Source of the DNA: a virus | DNA length: 30,945 bases | Strand: one strand, 5' to 3' | IMG/VR virus record: IMGVR_UViG_3300030106_004313 | Coordinates: 1 to 30,945 of that record | Shown here: piece after piece, positions 29,626-30,945 of the stretch | Position numbering within the stretch: position 1 is the stretch's first letter | How the letters are laid out: every line of letters begins with the position of its first letter | Notes under the pieces: model-generated | The model's database searches: none | Seen by the model: only the letters and a program-made list of their open reading frames with translations | What the model was told of the DNA's origin: nothing | Made by a program: the position numbers and the translations under genes

Positions 29626-30885
29626 TTATGTTAATGCTCCAGTTGCACCTACTAATATGGTATTATTACCACTAGATGCAGAACAATAATAATTAAGCAT
29701 ATAGGTTCCAGCAGTGGTTAAGGCAGTAAGAACAGTTGCATTTATAGCCACACTTGCATGTGCTGATATTGTATGTCCACCACTATTGACTAACATAACT
29801 GTACCAGATTGACCTTCTGCTGGATTACTAAAAGTTAATGTAATATCACCAGATGGAGTGCATTTAAAAAAGTTACTAACACTTAAATCAAAATCACCAT
29901 CATTGTCTGTTGTTTGAGTACCCGTGCCTCTACCAGCTACAGAAACATCGTTACTAATTGTAACTGCTGTTGATGCAGTCAAATCTATTGTTGGTGCAGT
30001 AATTTCGCACTCTGTATCTGCGTCAATATCTAGTTTACCATCAGCACTTGAGCTTACTGACAAAGCACTATCCCTAAAAGTTAACTTAATAGCATCATTC
30101 AAAAGTAAAGCACTATCTGCAACATGAGTTAATGTAACATCATTATCAGCACCAAAACCAAGAACTGCTGCATCACTATCTAGTTTTAAATCATTACTAA
30201 CTGTAACAGCACTTGAAGCATTCATATCAATGGTTGCCTCTCCATCTATTCTTAAAACACCATCAGAAGACTGTTGGACAAAACTTGCAGCGTCTCCAAA
30301 TGTTAATTTATTTGTGCTATTTAGTGTAAGACCAGTTCCATCTGTATGTGTTAATGTGGTGTCTGTATCGGCTCCAAAACCAAGAACAGCACTATCTGAT
30401 TTTAAGGTAACATCATCAGAAACAATTAGATCATCGTCTACAGTTAGGTCAACTGCTGCTAAGTGTGCAAAAGCATCCACTACGGCTGCTCCAGAACCTG
30501 CACCATCTAAATAAACAACTTTTGCAGTGCCAGGTGCTATTGTAACATTTGCACCAGAACCTTGAGATATAATAATATTTTGTGATCCACTAGTTCCATT
30601 TTCTATTATGTGAACTCTTTTCATAGTATTTGGACTAATTGTTATGGTACAAGCAGAATCTAGTGTCCCAGTGTATTTAATGAACATCGCTCTGCCTGCA
30701 TCACTAGTTGCATCTGCCACTGCTGTTGCGTGAGTATCAGCGTTGGTGGTTATTGCCTCTGTGCCAAAACCCAGTGCTTCACCTATGAGTTCTAAATTAG
30801 TGTTTGTTTTTGTACCCCAAGTTCCTGACTGCTCGCCAGTATTCATTTCTTCGAGTCTTAAATTATTTACAAATGTACTTGCCAT
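29626..30885 (-). CDS. Repeat-containing tail fibre protein, 419 aa
   Basis: The N-terminus (TFVNNLRLEEMNTGEQSGTW, then GTKTNTNLELIGEALGF) is the widely shared attachment region of marine phage fibres. Residues 161-313 hold two tandem repeats of about 72-80 residues, built around VLGFGADTDTTLTHTDGTGL and VLGFGADNDVTLTHVADSAL. These repeats are Asp/Thr/Ser-rich and probably form a beta-helical or triple-stranded shaft. The C-terminus (VMLVNSGGHTISAHASVAIN, then AGTYMLNYYCSASSGN) is a compact tip. It presumably forms part of the tail-fibre structure. The ATG shares one base with the stop of the partial gene upstream (TAATG). Confidence 0.78.
   Translation of the reverse strand: MASTFVNNLRLEEMNTGEQSGTWGTKTNTNLELIGEALGFGTEAITTNADTHATAVADATSDAGRAMFIKYTGTLDSACTITISPNTMKRVHIIENGTSGSQNIIISQGSGANVTIAPGTAKVVYLDGAGSGAAVVDAFAHLAAVDLTVDDDLIVSDDVTLKSDSAVLGFGADTDTTLTHTDGTGLTLNSTNKLTFGDAASFVQQSSDGVLRIDGEATIDMNASSAVTVSNDLKLDSDAAVLGFGADNDVTLTHVADSALLLNDAIKLTFRDSALSVSSSADGKLDIDADTECEITAPTIDLTASTAVTISNDVSVAGRGTGTQTTDNDGDFDLSVSNFFKCTPSGDITLTFSNPAEGQSGTVMLVNSGGHTISAHASVAINATVLTALTTAGTYMLNYYCSASSGNNTILVGATGALT
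29947..30405 (-). repeat. Two tandem repeat units in the fibre gene
   Basis: The stretch encodes residues 161-232 and 233-313 of the 419-residue fibre. Both units carry AVLGFGAD, a TLTH element, L-x-LN, KLTF and DG-LDID/RID, and end in SSAVTVSND or STAVTISND. The protein repeat is clearer than the DNA repeat, so the duplication is old. Confidence 0.7.
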
Positions 30886-30945
30886 TATGCGACCTCTTGC
30901 CAGTTAGCTGTTTGATTAGGAACGATCAAACTGTAGACCAATTCC
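30885..30945 (-). CDS. C-terminal end of an upstream tail-module gene, partial
   Basis: Only the last 19 residues (ELVYSLIVPNQTANWQEVA) are visible before a TAA that overlaps the ATG of the 419-residue fibre (TAATG). The frame is open to the right edge. The sequence is not enough to name a family. The position, tight coupling and polar beta-like character suggest another virion protein. Confidence 0.5.
   Translation of the reverse strand, partial: ELVYSLIVPNQTANWQEVA

Noticed and set aside
1-30945. CRISPR array, insertion sequence or integrase
   Set aside because: No regular direct repeats with spacers, no transposase and no tyrosine or serine recombinase motif was seen on either strand.

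Overview
The window is a 30.9 kb piece of an AT-rich tailed bacteriophage genome, cut at both ends. A partial terminase small-subunit gene runs off the left edge and the last 19 codons of another gene enter at the right edge. There are no rRNA genes, tRNAs, insertion sequences or CRISPR arrays. The gene set is a family A DNA polymerase, an archaeo-eukaryotic-type primase, an SSB-like protein, a DUF3310 protein, very large glycine/alanine-rich virion proteins and LamG/SPRY tail fibres. This is the kind of set found in uncultured marine podovirus-like phages of alphaproteobacteria (pelagiphage or HMO-2011-like groups). That placement is from memory of the families; the host cannot be read from the sequence. 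No integrase, RNA polymerase, portal, capsid or large terminase gene is visible, and the head genes presumably lie beyond the left edge.

Almost everything is on the minus strand, so transcription runs right to left. From right to left: (1) a virion/tail module (30945 to 14016) with two fibres, a tail-assembly-like protein, a split tail protein and four large proteins likely to be internal/ejection or tail proteins; (2) an M15 peptidase endolysin (13556-14014); (3) a single plus-strand SNF2-type helicase (12108-13559), convergent with the endolysin; (4) a tightly packed replication operon (12013 to 4295): coiled-coil protein, SSB-like protein, primase, small conserved protein, UvrD-type helicase, zinc-ribbon protein, SET-domain protein, DUF3310, small secreted protein, PolA; (5) a small-gene accessory region (4294 to 408) with intergenic structure, an RHH regulator, a two-gene plus-strand cassette, a membrane-anchored protein, three tiny genes, an adenine methyltransferase and a hypothetical gene; (6) the terminase small subunit.

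The replication genes overlap by 1-11 bases and are read from a compact divergent promoter region (12020-12107) that also drives the SNF2 helicase. The primase, SSB-like protein, PolA and two helicases make up a nearly complete replisome, without the T7-type DnaG primase-helicase. PolA carries leucine at the position equivalent to E. coli Pol I F762.

Points most worth a second look: the GTTACA repeat array beside the terminase gene; the inverted-repeat cluster at 2715-2840; the plus-strand zinc-knuckle/TSCPD-like cassette; helically phased repeats in the RHH promoter; the compact SET-domain protein in the replication operon; the split tail protein with an extra repeat-bearing segment; and a cationic amphipathic helix in a virion protein. 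No gene-free stretch exceeds 300 bases. The longest are 4008-4294 (operator and two hairpin terminators), 408-687 (repeat array and terminator), 1153-1390 (promoter and palindrome) and 2651-2870 (inverted repeats and terminator).
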